From Bacillus sp. FJAT-29937 (GTDB lineage: Bacteria > Bacillota > Bacilli > Bacillales > Cytobacillaceae): DNA of 64,000 nucleotides. Shown here piece by piece: positions 26,948 to 36,358 of this stretch. Numbering within the stretch: the stretch's first letter is position 1; each line of letters opens with the position of its first letter. The position numbers and the translations under genes were made by a program. Location of the stretch: NCBI RefSeq assembly GCF_001509555.1, contig NZ_LMAS01000005.1:283733-347732 (forward strand), written 5' to 3'. The notes under the pieces were generated by a model. That model was not told the origin of the DNA. It searched no databases and was given only the letters and a program-made list of their open reading frames with translations.

Positions 26948-26957
26948 TTGTATACAA
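26948..26957. promoter_or_regulatory. TTGTATACAA palindrome upstream of yhfW
   Basis: A perfect 10-bp palindrome 52 bp before the yhfW start has the form that the four phased GntR-type operators at 10.23-10.30 kb approximate. It could be a lone operator or chance. Confidence 0.3.
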
Positions 26958-26992
26958 GTAGTAGGAGGAATAACGATAAGATATTATTTATT

Positions 26993-27026
26993 TGAATAAA
27001 AGCCGGCTATGATAAAATAGCCAGCT
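26993..27026 (-). terminator. Terminator of the small membrane protein gene
   Basis: AGCCGGCTAT (27001-27010) pairs with ATAGCCAGCT (27017-27026) with one wobble. The minus-strand T-rich tail covers 26993-27000. Confidence 0.7.
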
Positions 27027-27060
27027 CATCCATTCGAACAAATTAATGTTCATCACTTTT

Positions 27061-27219
27061 TTATTCACTGCTTTCAGTCGCTTCATCGTTTGGTAAAGGA
27101 TCAATCGTCTTTGCGTCATCATGATTGAGTGCTTTATTCGTAAAATAATGCAGAATGAGTCCAACAATACCTAAAGAAATGACAAAACCGAGTGTTGTCA
27201 CAATCATTAATATCATCAT
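27061..27219 (-). CDS. Small single-pass membrane protein, 52 residues
   Basis: The product starts MMILMIVTTLGFVISLGIVG; residues 3-25 form one membrane helix and an acidic soluble tail ends DEATESSE. AGGAGG lies 4 nt before the first ATG and 7 nt before the second (27216). It has its own terminator, so it is a real independent gene even though short. I recognise no family. It is upstream of yhfW in the same direction. Confidence 0.65.
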   Translation of the reverse strand: MMILMIVTTLGFVISLGIVGLILHYFTNKALNHDDAKTIDPLPNDEATESSE

Positions 27220-27403
27220 AATGCCTCCTTTTTTTGCGATCCTTGTAAGCCTAAATCGGTTAATCTCGATTACTAAAAAAGGTGACTCATTTAAGATATA
27301 TGCTCGGTAAACACATATTTTTCCGATAATAAAGGGATTATCGTTATTAATAATGAAATTAATAGAAGATGAGAAACAAAATAGCTTAGGAGGTTGAAGG
27401 ACA

Positions 27404-27880
27404 ATGAATAAAACAGCCGATCTTTGTGATAAATATGGAAAAGAATTGGAAGTGTGCCAGCAAGAATTCCGCTCGTACGGAAAAAGGAAGCAGTTCTATG
27501 GCCCAATCTCAACAGTAAGAGTATTTGAAGATAATGTGTTAGTGAGACAATCATTAGAAAGAATACCAGAAGGAAATGTCCTTATTGTGGACGGTGGCGG
27601 TTCGAAAAGATGCGCGTTGGTTGGGGATATGTTGGCTGAAATTGCTGTCACTCGGAAGCTTGCAGGTATCATTATTAATGGATGTGTTAGGGATACAGCA
27701 GAGCTGGCCAAAATGGATATAGGAATTCTGGCACTCGGAAGTAACCCATTGAGGAGCAAAAAGGATGGGAAGGGAGAAATCGATATTATTGTTACATTTG
27801 GAGGGATTGATTGGAATCCTGGCGATTACATCTATGCGGATGAAGACGGAATCGTATTGAGCTCTAAAGAACTGATCTAA
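27404..27880 (+). CDS. RraA-family protein (RNase E regulator-like / HMG aldolase fold)
   Basis: A 158-residue protein of the RraA superfamily, with [19 protein letters not shown] (the GD.LA motif), [12 protein letters not shown] and a C-terminal DEDGIVL segment. Family members either inhibit RNase E or act as divalent-metal 4-hydroxy-4-methyl-2-oxoglutarate/oxaloacetate aldolases; bacilli have no classical RNase E, so an aldolase-like role is more plausible, though unproven. AGGAGG lies upstream of the ATG. Monocistronic. Confidence 0.82.
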   Translation: MNKTADLCDKYGKELEVCQQEFRSYGKRKQFYGPISTVRVFEDNVLVRQSLERIPEGNVLIVDGGGSKRCALVGDMLAEIAVTRKLAGIIINGCVRDTAELAKMDIGILALGSNPLRSKKDGKGEIDIIVTFGGIDWNPGDYIYADEDGIVLSSKELI

Positions 27881-27886
27881 AAAATA

Positions 27887-27916
27887 AAGAGGCCCTAGGT
27901 GGCCTCTTTGGTTTTT
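27887..27916. terminator. Bidirectional terminator
   Basis: AAAGAGGCC (27887-27895) pairs with GGCCTCTTT (27901-27909), T-rich on the right, A-rich on the left. Shared with the converging vanW-like gene. Confidence 0.85.
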
Positions 27917-27927
27917 GACCATAATAG

Positions 27928-28848
27928 TCAGCTTTCTCCTCCGTTGCTCGGGATTTCCTCAGGTAGAGTTTTCGAAGCACCAGGAACGATCCGGGGCTCA
28001 TATTCGATTTCATCAGACGAATAAATGTGGATGGCAATTTGTCCACCTGATGCTCGTGCCCGTATTAATAATGGAAAGCTATATTCGTTTTTAAAGCAGA
28101 AGTCGGGTCCATACCAGCTGACCGCAGCATCCCTTCCATTTGGTACATAAGGAACGCTTTTGGAATGGGAATAGCGTTCGATAATTTTCAAACCAGCTCG
28201 GTCGGCTGAGTTAAATAAGGTAGATGAGACTTGGCAGATTCCCCCGCCAATATCCTCAGCTAACTCCCCTCGAACAATAACAGGCGCCCGCAAATAGCCT
28301 CTACTCTTTGTTCTCTTTCCCACTACACGATTAAAGGAAAAAGTTTCACCCGGAAAAACAACTTGATTATTAATGGCTTCAGCTGCAAGGGTAATATTAT
28401 GAGAGCGCGCTTTATTGCCTTGATTAAAAAAAGTCACATACCTTCCAATCCGTTTGACATGAATATGCAGCAATAAATCCCGATCCACTCGTGGGTGAAT
28501 CGGAAGTATGGGCACTTCCATTTTGGAAGCATTCTTGTTGTAAAAATATGTATAAAACTGGTCGATAAAGGCCCTTTGGTGTAATCTCCTGCCGATTTCC
28601 TCAGCTATTACTTTTCCTGATTGGCTAATATAAGCATTTTTCGGTGCTTCATATGTTTGTTTATCTACCTCTTCAAGAAGATTCTTTAGTTTTTCTATAT
28701 CGATTAAAGGAATATCCGGAAAAGGGGTTGTGTAATCTATTCGATTAACCGTAAGGACTAATTCTCCCTTGCTTTCAAATGTTAAGTCTTCAGGCGGTTG
28801 AGCAGGCTGGATGAATAGTAAAATTCCGTATAGCCAAGCAAGGTACAT
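27928..28848 (-). CDS. VanW-family protein
   Basis: A 306-residue, probably exported protein with an N-terminal hydrophobic segment (LAWLYGILLFIQPA). A middle region resembles a peptidoglycan-binding YoaR-type domain. The VanW domain (about residues 160-280) carries the diagnostic GGGICQVSSTLFNSADRAGLKIIERYSHS. VanW proteins occur in some vancomycin-resistance clusters, but most are chromosomal with unknown function at the cell envelope. AGGAGGTG precedes the ATG by 8 nt. It is divergent from the lia locus, which may be coincidental. Confidence 0.78.
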   Translation of the reverse strand: MYLAWLYGILLFIQPAQPPEDLTFESKGELVLTVNRIDYTTPFPDIPLIDIEKLKNLLEEVDKQTYEAPKNAYISQSGKVIAEEIGRRLHQRAFIDQFYTYFYNKNASKMEVPILPIHPRVDRDLLLHIHVKRIGRYVTFFNQGNKARSHNITLAAEAINNQVVFPGETFSFNRVVGKRTKSRGYLRAPVIVRGELAEDIGGGICQVSSTLFNSADRAGLKIIERYSHSKSVPYVPNGRDAAVSWYGPDFCFKNEYSFPLLIRARASGGQIAIHIYSSDEIEYEPRIVPGASKTLPEEIPSNGGES

Positions 28849-29087
28849 GTTGGCACACCTCCTAAATCTAGTATGGTTTAGAGCAGAGAATTCAATGTAA
28901 GATTCTCATGTTTTATTTATAGTTCCGCTAGGTAAAATTGGACGTCTGTTTCTGTTAATTTTTCAGGTACTCTACCTTCAGTCCGTTCATACGCTCGGTC
29001 TCTGGACCTAGTAGAAAATAAAGCTCAGGCTCGTTATGAGAAGAATGAAATCAAGGTAAGATGATATCAAGAAAGGAGGAAACGAAA

Positions 29088-29435
29088 ATGAAAAAATTCG
29101 GTTTACTATTAGCAGGAGGAATTGCTGCATTTGTATTATTGTCAAATCTGGGACCATTGGTGGCGCTTGGAATCAGCATCGTCATTCTGTACTACGTGTT
29201 TAAACAATTTCTAAAAACAGATTCAACATTAATGAAAATTGGCTGGGGGATCATTGGTTTTATTGCACTAATGGCCACTGCCTCCAATATACCAGCAATC
29301 CTCGGTATTGCCGCTGCATATGTTTTGTACCTAGTTTATAAAAAATGGAATGAAAAAAAGTCAGTGATTGTAGAAGAAAACGGTGACCCATTCACAAGTT
29401 TTGAGAAACAATGGGCTGAAATAAAGAAAAACTAA
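29088..29435 (+). CDS. liaI: LiaI-like small membrane protein
   Basis: A 115-residue protein with three hydrophobic segments (about 3-18, 20-40, 50-90) and a charged C-terminus. It directly precedes a PspA/LiaH gene by 21 bp and begins the lia locus, the position of B. subtilis liaI, whose product anchors LiaH at the membrane under cell-wall stress. The start is ATG 29088, with AAGGAGG 8 nt upstream; a further 5' in-frame codon at 29061 lacks a site. Sequence similarity to LiaI is weak, so the name rests partly on context. Confidence 0.7.
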   Translation: MKKFGLLLAGGIAAFVLLSNLGPLVALGISIVILYYVFKQFLKTDSTLMKIGWGIIGFIALMATASNIPAILGIAAAYVLYLVYKKWNEKKSVIVEENGDPFTSFEKQWAEIKKN

Positions 29436-29456
29436 CAACCTAAAGGAGAGAGAAAA

Positions 29457-30104
29457 ATGACAAATCTATTTACTCGTATTAAAAACACTGTTTTAGCAGA
29501 TATCAATGAGGCATTAGATCAAAAGGAAAAGAAAAATCCAATTACGCTCTTAAATCAATATTTACGTGATAGTGAAAAGGAAACAGAAAAGGTTCGCAAA
29601 CTGCTGGAACGCCAATATGCATTGAAGGAAGAATTCAGCAGGGAATATCGCCAAGCGGAGGAATTAGCAACAAAAAGAAAACGTCAGGCTGAAATTGCTT
29701 CACAGGCTGGAGAAAATGAACTTTACTTATTTGCTTCTGCGGAGCATGCACAATATGAGGAACGTACGGCACGCCTAAAGGATGCGCTGAACCAGTCCAA
29801 CCAGCAGCTTGCTGAATTAGAAAGAAAATATGAAGAAATGAAGCATAAGCTGAAAGATATGCATATTCGCCGCATGGAACTAATGGGCCGTGAAAATATG
29901 ACGAGAGCTCAAGTGAAAATGAATCAGGTGCTTGATCAAGACATCTCATCTAATAAGTCAGCTTCCCGTTTCCAAGAAATTGAATCGTATTTAGACCGTT
30001 TAGAAAATCAAGTAAACAGTTCCTATTATCGCAGTACGATTGACGCACGCATTGCACAAATAGAAAAAGATTTGAAAAAAGAACAAACCCATTCTATTTC
30101 TTAA
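29457..30104 (+). CDS. liaH: PspA/IM30 family phage-shock protein LiaH
   Basis: A 215-residue, almost wholly coiled-coil protein with PspA/IM30 features: N-terminal amphipathic helix (NLFTRIKNTVLADINEAL), then long charged helices with DSEKETEKVRKLLERQ and a final IEKDLKKEQ helix. Such proteins form ring or rod assemblies that protect the membrane. In bacilli LiaH is strongly induced by lipid-II-binding antibiotics through LiaRS. The gene is paired with liaI and followed by a terminator, separating it from liaFSR. Confidence 0.88.
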   Translation: MTNLFTRIKNTVLADINEALDQKEKKNPITLLNQYLRDSEKETEKVRKLLERQYALKEEFSREYRQAEELATKRKRQAEIASQAGENELYLFASAEHAQYEERTARLKDALNQSNQQLAELERKYEEMKHKLKDMHIRRMELMGRENMTRAQVKMNQVLDQDISSNKSASRFQEIESYLDRLENQVNSSYYRSTIDARIAQIEKDLKKEQTHSIS

Positions 30105-30121
30105 TGGAAACATGGTATTCT

Positions 30122-30150
30122 AAAAAGGCGTGGAAAACTGCGCCTTTTTT
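30122..30150 (+). terminator. Terminator between liaH and liaF
   Basis: AAAAAGGCG (30122-30130) pairs with CGCCTTTTT (30141-30149). It would limit read-through from a highly induced liaIH promoter into the regulatory genes, as described for B. subtilis lia. Confidence 0.8.
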
Positions 30151-30234
30151 GGAAATTTCATAGCGAATATTTTACATCCATCCATTATCATTGCGCTTGT
30201 GTTTTTTTTATAAGGAGGGAGGGTGGGGGGACCC

Positions 30235-30969
30235 ATGATAAATAGAGTGAAGAGTGAATATATAAGTTGGATACTGTTATTAGGGGCAGTTGTTCTCTTT
30301 TTGGAATTTACGTTTTTTAATCGGGGATTGATCTTCTCCCTCCTTGTGGAAGTGGGCATGATTTATCTAGGGAGAAAATGGATGCCTCGTAAATCCGGAA
30401 AACTCCTGTTTTGGCTTGGAATTATCTTTTTAATTATTAGTATTTTTAGTATGATTACATTTAAATTTTTTCTGTTGGCCATTCTCATCCATTTCTTAAT
30501 CCAATTCGTTCAGGCTAAGAAAAATCCAGCACATATCAAGCCTGAATTGAAGGAACCAAGTTTGAATCTGGAGAAGGAAAAGGTCATTCGACATAAGCCT
30601 TTATTCGGCAATCAACTATTCGGACAACAGAAGACTCCCGATCATGTCTATGAGTGGAGCGATATTAATATTCAGACAGGGATCGGGGATACCGTTATTG
30701 ATTTAAGTTACACGGTTCTCCCAAAAGGGGAAACGGTTATTTATATAAGAAATCTAATTGGAAACATTCAAGTCCTCGTTCCTTATGATATAGAAATAAG
30801 TGTCAATCACTCTGTATTAGCTGGTTCAATAGAAATCTTTGGAACTCAGGAACCAAAGGTTTTTAATCAGACATTGAAAGTCCAAACTCCAGGATTTGAT
30901 CAAGCTGAACAACGTGTCAAAATTTTCACCTCGATCCCTGTAGGTGATTTAGAGGTGAAGCGCGTATGA
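30235..30969 (+). CDS. liaF: LiaF, membrane inhibitor of the LiaRS system
   Basis: About 244 residues. Four hydrophobic helices lie within the first 95 residues. The C-terminal soluble domain (about 130-244) has WSDINIQTGIGDTVIDLSYTVLPKGETVIYIRNLIGNIQVLVPYDIE, the LiaF/DUF2154-type beta domain. LiaF keeps the LiaS kinase inactive without envelope stress. Start is ambiguous: GTG 30223 has AAGGAGG 4 nt upstream, while ATG 30235 follows a G-run. It overlaps liaS by 4 nt. Confidence 0.87.
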   Translation: MINRVKSEYISWILLLGAVVLFLEFTFFNRGLIFSLLVEVGMIYLGRKWMPRKSGKLLFWLGIIFLIISIFSMITFKFFLLAILIHFLIQFVQAKKNPAHIKPELKEPSLNLEKEKVIRHKPLFGNQLFGQQKTPDHVYEWSDINIQTGIGDTVIDLSYTVLPKGETVIYIRNLIGNIQVLVPYDIEISVNHSVLAGSIEIFGTQEPKVFNQTLKVQTPGFDQAEQRVKIFTSIPVGDLEVKRV

Positions 30970-32012
30970 GTATTGTTCAGCGTCAAGTCGTTATCGGAGT
31001 AGCTGCATCTATTCTCATCTGCAGCTTCTTTATTATTTCTTTTCTATTTCGTTTTCCGCTGATTGATTGGAAAGAACTTTGGGATACAAATGTCATGGAT
31101 ATTCCCTATGTTATTTTTGTTCCGAGTGTCAGTATTTTTATTGGGATTTTATTTGGTTTAATCTCGGGATTTAATTGGAAGAAGCAAATTCAAACAGTAG
31201 ATAACTGGCTCTATCATATTGAAGAAGGGCGTCAAATAGAAACGAAGGAATTGAATGCCCCTCCCGAATTGCACTCGATTGTAAACAGAGTAGGCAAAAT
31301 TCAGAAGCAAATTGCCGAACAGGCAAAGCTGTCACAAAAGCTGGCAACAGAAAAGGCGGAGGATATGGAGAGCCGTGTGCAGGAAGTAATTTCGCAGGAA
31401 AGAAATCGTTTGGCAAGGGAGCTTCATGATTCTGTCAGTCAGCAGTTGTTCGCGGCTTCAATGTTAATGTCAGCAATCAATGAAGCAAAGCCTCAGACAA
31501 ATGAAAGGGAAACGAAGCAATTGAAAATGGTGGAGGAAATGATTCATCAGTCTCAACTCGAGATGAGAGCCCTTCTGCTTCATTTAAGACCTGCTGCTCT
31601 AAAAGGAAAGTCCCTTCAAGAAGGAATAAAGGAATTACTTGTCGAATTATCACAAAAAGTAACGATGGATATTAAATGGAAAGTCGAGGACTTCCCTCTT
31701 GATAAAGGAATAGAGGATCATTTATTTCGCATTCTTCAGGAATCGGTTTCTAACACCCTCCGTCATTCAAAATCATCGAAGCTCGAAGTATTGCTAATTC
31801 AAAGGGATGAGTTTGTTATTTTAAGAGTGGTGGATGATGGGATTGGCTTTGACGTTGAAGAAGCAAAAGCTGGTTCCTATGGTCTGCAGAATATGCATGA
31901 ACGTGCGGTGGAAGTTGGGGGAACGCTCAAAATCATTAGTTTGAAAAATAGCGGTACACGGCTTGAAGTGAAAATTCCTATTATGAAGCAAGAGGGTGAG
32001 GCCAATGATTAG
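30966..32012 (+). CDS. liaS: Sensor histidine kinase LiaS (NarL-type)
   Basis: A 348-residue kinase. Two membrane helices (about 8-30 and 45-70) bracket a very short extracellular loop, typical of intramembrane-sensing kinases. A coiled-coil/HAMP-like linker precedes the HisKA_3 motif [16 protein letters not shown] with phospho-acceptor His154. The HATPase_c domain has N-box [10 protein letters not shown] and G-box DDGIGFD. Its ATG lies in the liaF stop region (ATGA overlap) and liaR starts inside its end, so the three genes are translationally coupled. Confidence 0.92.
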   Translation: MSIVQRQVVIGVAASILICSFFIISFLFRFPLIDWKELWDTNVMDIPYVIFVPSVSIFIGILFGLISGFNWKKQIQTVDNWLYHIEEGRQIETKELNAPPELHSIVNRVGKIQKQIAEQAKLSQKLATEKAEDMESRVQEVISQERNRLARELHDSVSQQLFAASMLMSAINEAKPQTNERETKQLKMVEEMIHQSQLEMRALLLHLRPAALKGKSLQEGIKELLVELSQKVTMDIKWKVEDFPLDKGIEDHLFRILQESVSNTLRHSKSSKLEVLLIQRDEFVILRVVDDGIGFDVEEAKAGSYGLQNMHERAVEVGGTLKIISLKNSGTRLEVKIPIMKQEGEAND

Positions 32013-32637
32013 AGTTTTATTTGTTGATGATCATGAAATGGTGAGAATCGGGGTTTCCTCCTATTTGTCTGCACAGCCCGATATTGAAGTAGTTGGGGAA
32101 GCGGACAATGGGAGAACAGCCATTGATATGGCATTAGATTTACGTCCGGATATCATATTAATGGATTTGGTCATGAAGGAAATGGACGGAATTGAAGCAA
32201 CGAGAAATATTATTGAACAATGGCCAGATGCGAAAATTATTATTGTAACAAGCTTCCTAGACGATGAAAAAGTTTATCCTGCTCTTGAAGCGGGGGCAAC
32301 AAGCTATATGCTGAAAACTTCAAAAGCGAGTGAAATTGCTGATGCTGTCCGATCCACTTATCAGGGGCAATCTGTCTTAGAACCGGAAGTAACGGGAAAA
32401 ATGATGGTGAAAATGAGGCAGAGGAACCAACAGCTTCCTCATGAAGAATTGACCGGCAGAGAAATGGAAATACTCTTGCTCATGACGGAAGGAAAGACCA
32501 ATCAGGAAATCGCTGATGAACTATTTATCGCTTTAAAAACTGTAAAGACGCATGTCAGCAACATTCTCAGCAAGCTCCACGTTCAGGACCGGACTCAGGC
32601 TGTAATCTATGCCTTTAAGCATTCACTTACAGAATAG
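32005..32637 (+). CDS. liaR: Response regulator LiaR (NarL/LuxR type)
   Basis: A 210-residue regulator. The receiver domain holds the acidic pocket (VDDHE) and phospho-acceptor Asp54 ([11 protein letters not shown]). The LuxR-type HTH domain (about 145-205) reads [43 protein letters not shown]. The start is ATG 32005, inside liaS and preceded by GAGGGTGAGG; an earlier GTG (31996) is less suitable. In the family, phosphorylated LiaR activates its own locus; the main target here would be the region upstream of liaI. Confidence 0.92.
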   Translation: MIRVLFVDDHEMVRIGVSSYLSAQPDIEVVGEADNGRTAIDMALDLRPDIILMDLVMKEMDGIEATRNIIEQWPDAKIIIVTSFLDDEKVYPALEAGATSYMLKTSKASEIADAVRSTYQGQSVLEPEVTGKMMVKMRQRNQQLPHEELTGREMEILLLMTEGKTNQEIADELFIALKTVKTHVSNILSKLHVQDRTQAVIYAFKHSLTE

Positions 32638-32642
32638 CGATG

Positions 32643-32680
32643 AAAAGACCAACTCAATTTTTTAGAGAAGGTCTTTTTTA
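32643..32680. terminator. Bidirectional terminator after liaR
   Basis: AAAAGACC (32643-32650) pairs with GGTCTTTT (32670-32677) with inner pairing across the loop. It also ends the converging DUF421 gene. Confidence 0.75.
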
Positions 32681-33376
32681 ATGGTGTGGCTGTTTTGGCG
32701 GATGGATGGATTGTACGAAAAGTCCGTCGCCTTCAAGCCATTCAGCTAGAAAAACATCTTTATATTCTGTAATCCCTTGAGAGGATAGCTGTGTTTTCAA
32801 CCATTCCTCCTTAAAGCCAATGTCTTCAAGTTCTTCCCACAACACGGTCCCGTCACGTATGAGTGTTATAGGGACGTAGATGGATTTTCCCGGAAAATTG
32901 AAATCCTCTTGTGTCGTTTTTTGATAGCGAGACTTTTTTAATATACTAATGGATCCGCTGCTTTCTAAGTAACAGAATGCTACCTCGCGAATAGAAAAGG
33001 TTTCGCTTTGACGGAGCAGGCTTTGAAGCTGGTTAAGATTCAACCTGCATTTCTTCAGGGCATCCCTGTCGACTACGCCGTTTTTAATGAGGGCAATCGG
33101 TTTTCCTTGGAAAATTCCGCGGAAAAAGAGGAATTTTCGATCAAGGAGTTCTACTGTAAATAATAATGCCCCCCATAGGCTCATCGAGTATATGATGTAA
33201 AGAACGCCAACCTTCTCCTCATACATTGCATTTCCAAGCATTTCGCTTAAAACAATCGAGGAAATAAATGTAAAGGGAGAGATTTGTTTAATAATCTTTC
33301 TCCCGACAATTTTGACGATAATAAACAAAAAAAAGAAACCAACAACAAGGTCAACCGTTAAATGTAACAGGCTCAT
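32678..33376 (-). CDS. DUF421 membrane protein (YetF-like)
   Basis: About 232 residues with three N-terminal membrane helices and a soluble C-terminal YetF/DUF421 domain: GKPIALIKNGVVDRDALKKCRLNLNQLQSLLRQ and IREVAFCYLESSGSISILKK are characteristic. YetF-type proteins are spore or vegetative membrane proteins of uncertain role; some affect spore germination. ATG 33376 has TGAGGGA 7 nt upstream, better than ATG 33391. It converges on liaR. Confidence 0.82.
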   Translation of the reverse strand: MSLLHLTVDLVVGFFFLFIIVKIVGRKIIKQISPFTFISSIVLSEMLGNAMYEEKVGVLYIIYSMSLWGALLFTVELLDRKFLFFRGIFQGKPIALIKNGVVDRDALKKCRLNLNQLQSLLRQSETFSIREVAFCYLESSGSISILKKSRYQKTTQEDFNFPGKSIYVPITLIRDGTVLWEELEDIGFKEEWLKTQLSSQGITEYKDVFLAEWLEGDGLFVQSIHPPKQPHH

Positions 33377-33557
33377 TACAATGTCCCTCATTAAAAGTGA
33401 ATTAGATTCATGCTAGTACTATTATTTTTCCAAAATGAAGAAGTTATGAGTGCAATTGGTGTACATTTTTATTTTCCAGATAGTGTTATTAACATGTGGA
33501 ACATAAAAATAAATGTTATGTTAAAATTAAGTAAGTATTTAGACAGGTGGCGAAAAT

Positions 33558-34832
33558 ATGGACAATCATAAAATATTAACAATTTTAGAAAAAGAACTTT
33601 TCGTTGCATTAGGATGTACAGAACCAGTAGCCATTGCATTGGCTGCAGCAACGGCAAAAAGCTATGTTGAAGGAACAATCCAAGAAATTTGCGTGAAGGC
33701 AAGCGGGAATATTATCAAAAATGCAAAGTCCGTTGGCATACCTGGGATGTCCGGGAAAGGGCTGGACTTCTCTGCAGCGCTCGGAGCGGTTGCGGGAAAC
33801 CATGAGAAGAAATTGGAATTGTTAGAGGGATTAACGGAGGAAGATGAGCTTTTGGCCTTCAAGCTTATTGATGAGGGGAAAGTGAAAGCGGGGCAGGCTG
33901 ATTCACCAAAAAGACTATATATCGAAGTAACGATTCAAACAGATAAGCAGACTTCTAAAGTAGTGATTTCGGATAATCATAGCAATATTACGTTAATTGA
34001 AGTAGATGGCAAGGCTGTGTTCCTTGGAGGCTGCGAGAATATTGGGATTCAAACGGATGAAGAGGAATTAGAAAGTTTAACCATTGATGAAATTTATCAT
34101 TGGGTTCTTCAGGCTGATGTAAAGGATTTATCACTGGTGAAAAGGAGTATAGAGTTAAACCGGGTTATCGGGATGGAGGGCTTGTCCGGTAATTACGGTT
34201 TAAATGTTGGAAGAACGATTAAAGAGAATGTGAAAAAAGGGTTGCTTTCCGATGATTTGGCAACTGCTGCGATGTCCCTTGCCGCTGCTGGCTCTGATGC
34301 GCGCATGGCAGGTTCGACACTTCCAGTTATGGCAAACACGGGCAGCGGGAACCAAGGGATTGCGGTGACTCTTCCTGTCGTGGCTGTAGCTGAAAAACTG
34401 AACGTGTCTGAGGATAAAATGATACGGGCTGTTGCATTAAGTCACCTGATCACAATCCATATTAAATCAAAATTTGGCCGGCTGTCCGCCTTATGTGGAG
34501 TAACAGCTGCGGGAATGGGGGCAAGCTCCGCCATTGTTTACTTGCTGGACGGAAATCTTCAGCAAATTAAAGCTGCGGTACAAAATACAATCGGAAATGT
34601 ATCTGGGATGATATGCGATGGGGCAAAGGCGGGGTGTGCAATGAAGGTATCTACCTGTTCGAACGTAGCTGTCCAATCCGCATTATTAGCACTCAATCAC
34701 CAAGAAATTCAATCTACTGACGGATTTATCCACGATGACGTTGAGAAAAGCATCGAAAGCTTTTGCAAGCTCGGAAATGAAGGCACCCGTCAAACAGATG
34801 AGCTTATTTTGAAATTGATGCTGGAGAAATAG
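33558..34832 (+). CDS. L-cysteine desulfidase / UPF0597 family protein (CyuA-like)
   Basis: A 424-residue protein of the UPF0597 family, related to the alpha subunit of iron-sulfur L-serine dehydratases. Conserved features include LGCTEPVAIALAAA near residue 19 and later cysteines in LCGVTAAGMG and MICDGAKAGCAMK that could hold a [4Fe-4S] cluster. Characterised members release H2S, ammonia and pyruvate from L-cysteine. No cysteine transporter lies beside it, so the substrate is inferred from family. Monocistronic; the 164-bp gap that follows shows no other feature. Confidence 0.82.
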   Translation: MDNHKILTILEKELFVALGCTEPVAIALAAATAKSYVEGTIQEICVKASGNIIKNAKSVGIPGMSGKGLDFSAALGAVAGNHEKKLELLEGLTEEDELLAFKLIDEGKVKAGQADSPKRLYIEVTIQTDKQTSKVVISDNHSNITLIEVDGKAVFLGGCENIGIQTDEEELESLTIDEIYHWVLQADVKDLSLVKRSIELNRVIGMEGLSGNYGLNVGRTIKENVKKGLLSDDLATAAMSLAAAGSDARMAGSTLPVMANTGSGNQGIAVTLPVVAVAEKLNVSEDKMIRAVALSHLITIHIKSKFGRLSALCGVTAAGMGASSAIVYLLDGNLQQIKAAVQNTIGNVSGMICDGAKAGCAMKVSTCSNVAVQSALLALNHQEIQSTDGFIHDDVEKSIESFCKLGNEGTRQTDELILKLMLEK

Positions 34833-34996
34833 GAGAAGCGTGGCCAGGGTTAACGAGTTTTATAGAAATGCGGATTCTCTGGTCGCTAAAATCTTTTCCA
34901 ACAAAATAATATTCCAAAGACTTGTCTCATATCTTATACAATAGGATTCTGGCAATCCAGCCAGTGATACTTGGCAGATGTATAAGGAGAGGCTAA

Positions 34997-36319
34997 ATGA
35001 ATAAATTTTTTAAAGGAACATTATTGTTAGCTGTTGCCGCGTTTGCGGGAGAATGCATCGAATTTGTTGTGAATATGGTATTGGCGCGTGAGCTTGGAGA
35101 GAGAGGACTCGGCCTATATATGTCCATTCTTCCAACGATTTTTTTGATTGTCTTGCTGGCGAGCTTTGAACTGCCTATCTCTATTTCAAAGTTTATTGCC
35201 GAAAAAGACAAGAAATATCATTTTAGCATGCTTAATCATGTCATTAAATTAACCATTATCTTCACAGCCATTTTACTGCCATTGGCCATTGTGATTATCC
35301 CGTTTATCTCTGTTTTTGATCAGTATCATCCTTATCTTAGATGGGTTGTTATCGCCTTTATCCCGATTGTATCTTTCTCCTCGATTACAAGAGGGTTTTT
35401 TATGGGAAAGCAACAGATGGGGAAAATCGCCACTTATAATTTTATGAAAAAGCTTGTACAGCTTTTATTACTAGTTTTCCTATATCAAATATTTCAATTC
35501 GATACAGAGACGGCTGTTTTAATTGCCTTTTGTACCTTCATAGGGAGCGAGATTGTTGTTTTCTTTTACTTGCTTCATATGTTTATCTTGCAATTTCAGC
35601 AAGTAAAAAGAGAACCGCGCGAAAGAATGAGCGGAGGGACAGTATGGAGAAGCTTGATGGCCGTTTCTATTCCGACAACGGCATTGAGAGTTTTCCATGC
35701 CTTGACACATGCGGTGGAGCCCTTTCTCATTAAGGCAGCTTTATTACATGCTGGAGTGAGCGGGATTGTAGCAACTGAGCATTTTGGTATGCTGGCTGGA
35801 ATCGCGATGACGGTAGGTTTTTTTCCGGCATTTATTGCTCATTCCTTCTTAATCATGCTCATTCCAACCGTTTCTGAAGCTTATTCCGAAAAAAATATTG
35901 ACAAGCTCCAAAGCCTTCTGAAGCAAGTAAGTATGATCACATTTCTATACGGAATCCCAGCTGTCACTTTCTTCTACTTTTTCGCTGAACCGATTACACT
36001 AAACTTTTTCCATTCTTCTGATGCTGCTATTTATTTGCAAATGCTATGGCCGTTTTTCTTGCTGCATTATTTCATTATCCCTATGCAGGCCTTCCTAATT
36101 GGTTTGGGACTTATGAAAGAGGCTTTTTACCATTTTGTTTGGTCGACGATTGTATCCTTTTCTGTCATGTACGTACTCGGTTCCATGCATAGCTTCCAGA
36201 TGGATGGCATTATTATTGGAATGAATGCAGGGGCTGTACTCTTATTTCTTATGCATTACCTGACCATTTGTAAGAAAATTGGTGTTAGTATATTGCTTTC
36301 TCCAGTCCGCTTTAGATGA
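34997..36319 (+). CDS. MOP-superfamily polysaccharide/lipid flippase (SpoVB-like)
   Basis: A 440-residue membrane protein with about twelve to fourteen helices and the start LLLAVAAFAGECIEFVVNMVLARELGERGLGLYM, the substrate-channel region shared with SpoVB and other MurJ/Wzx-type flippases. SpoVB acts in spore cortex peptidoglycan synthesis. It is shorter than SpoVB (518 residues) and may be one of its paralogues, such as those used for envelope polymers. Single gene with its own terminator. Confidence 0.78.
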   Translation: MNKFFKGTLLLAVAAFAGECIEFVVNMVLARELGERGLGLYMSILPTIFLIVLLASFELPISISKFIAEKDKKYHFSMLNHVIKLTIIFTAILLPLAIVIIPFISVFDQYHPYLRWVVIAFIPIVSFSSITRGFFMGKQQMGKIATYNFMKKLVQLLLLVFLYQIFQFDTETAVLIAFCTFIGSEIVVFFYLLHMFILQFQQVKREPRERMSGGTVWRSLMAVSIPTTALRVFHALTHAVEPFLIKAALLHAGVSGIVATEHFGMLAGIAMTVGFFPAFIAHSFLIMLIPTVSEAYSEKNIDKLQSLLKQVSMITFLYGIPAVTFFYFFAEPITLNFFHSSDAAIYLQMLWPFFLLHYFIIPMQAFLIGLGLMKEAFYHFVWSTIVSFSVMYVLGSMHSFQMDGIIIGMNAGAVLLFLMHYLTICKKIGVSILLSPVRFR

Positions 36320-36327
36320 AAAAGGAG

Positions 36328-36356
36328 GAGCAGCCAAGTTGTATATGGCTGCTCAC
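36328..36356. terminator. Bidirectional terminator
   Basis: GAGCAGCCA (36328-36336) pairs perfectly with TGGCTGCTC (36346-36354). The minus-strand side has the better T-run, for the ykhA-like gene. Confidence 0.7.
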
Positions 36357-36358
36357 TC

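Noticed and set aside
28997..29008. LiaR operator at GGTC-N4-GACC upstream of liaI
   Set aside because: It is a short inverted repeat in a plausible place, but I cannot match it confidently to a LiaR consensus or to a -35/-10 pair.
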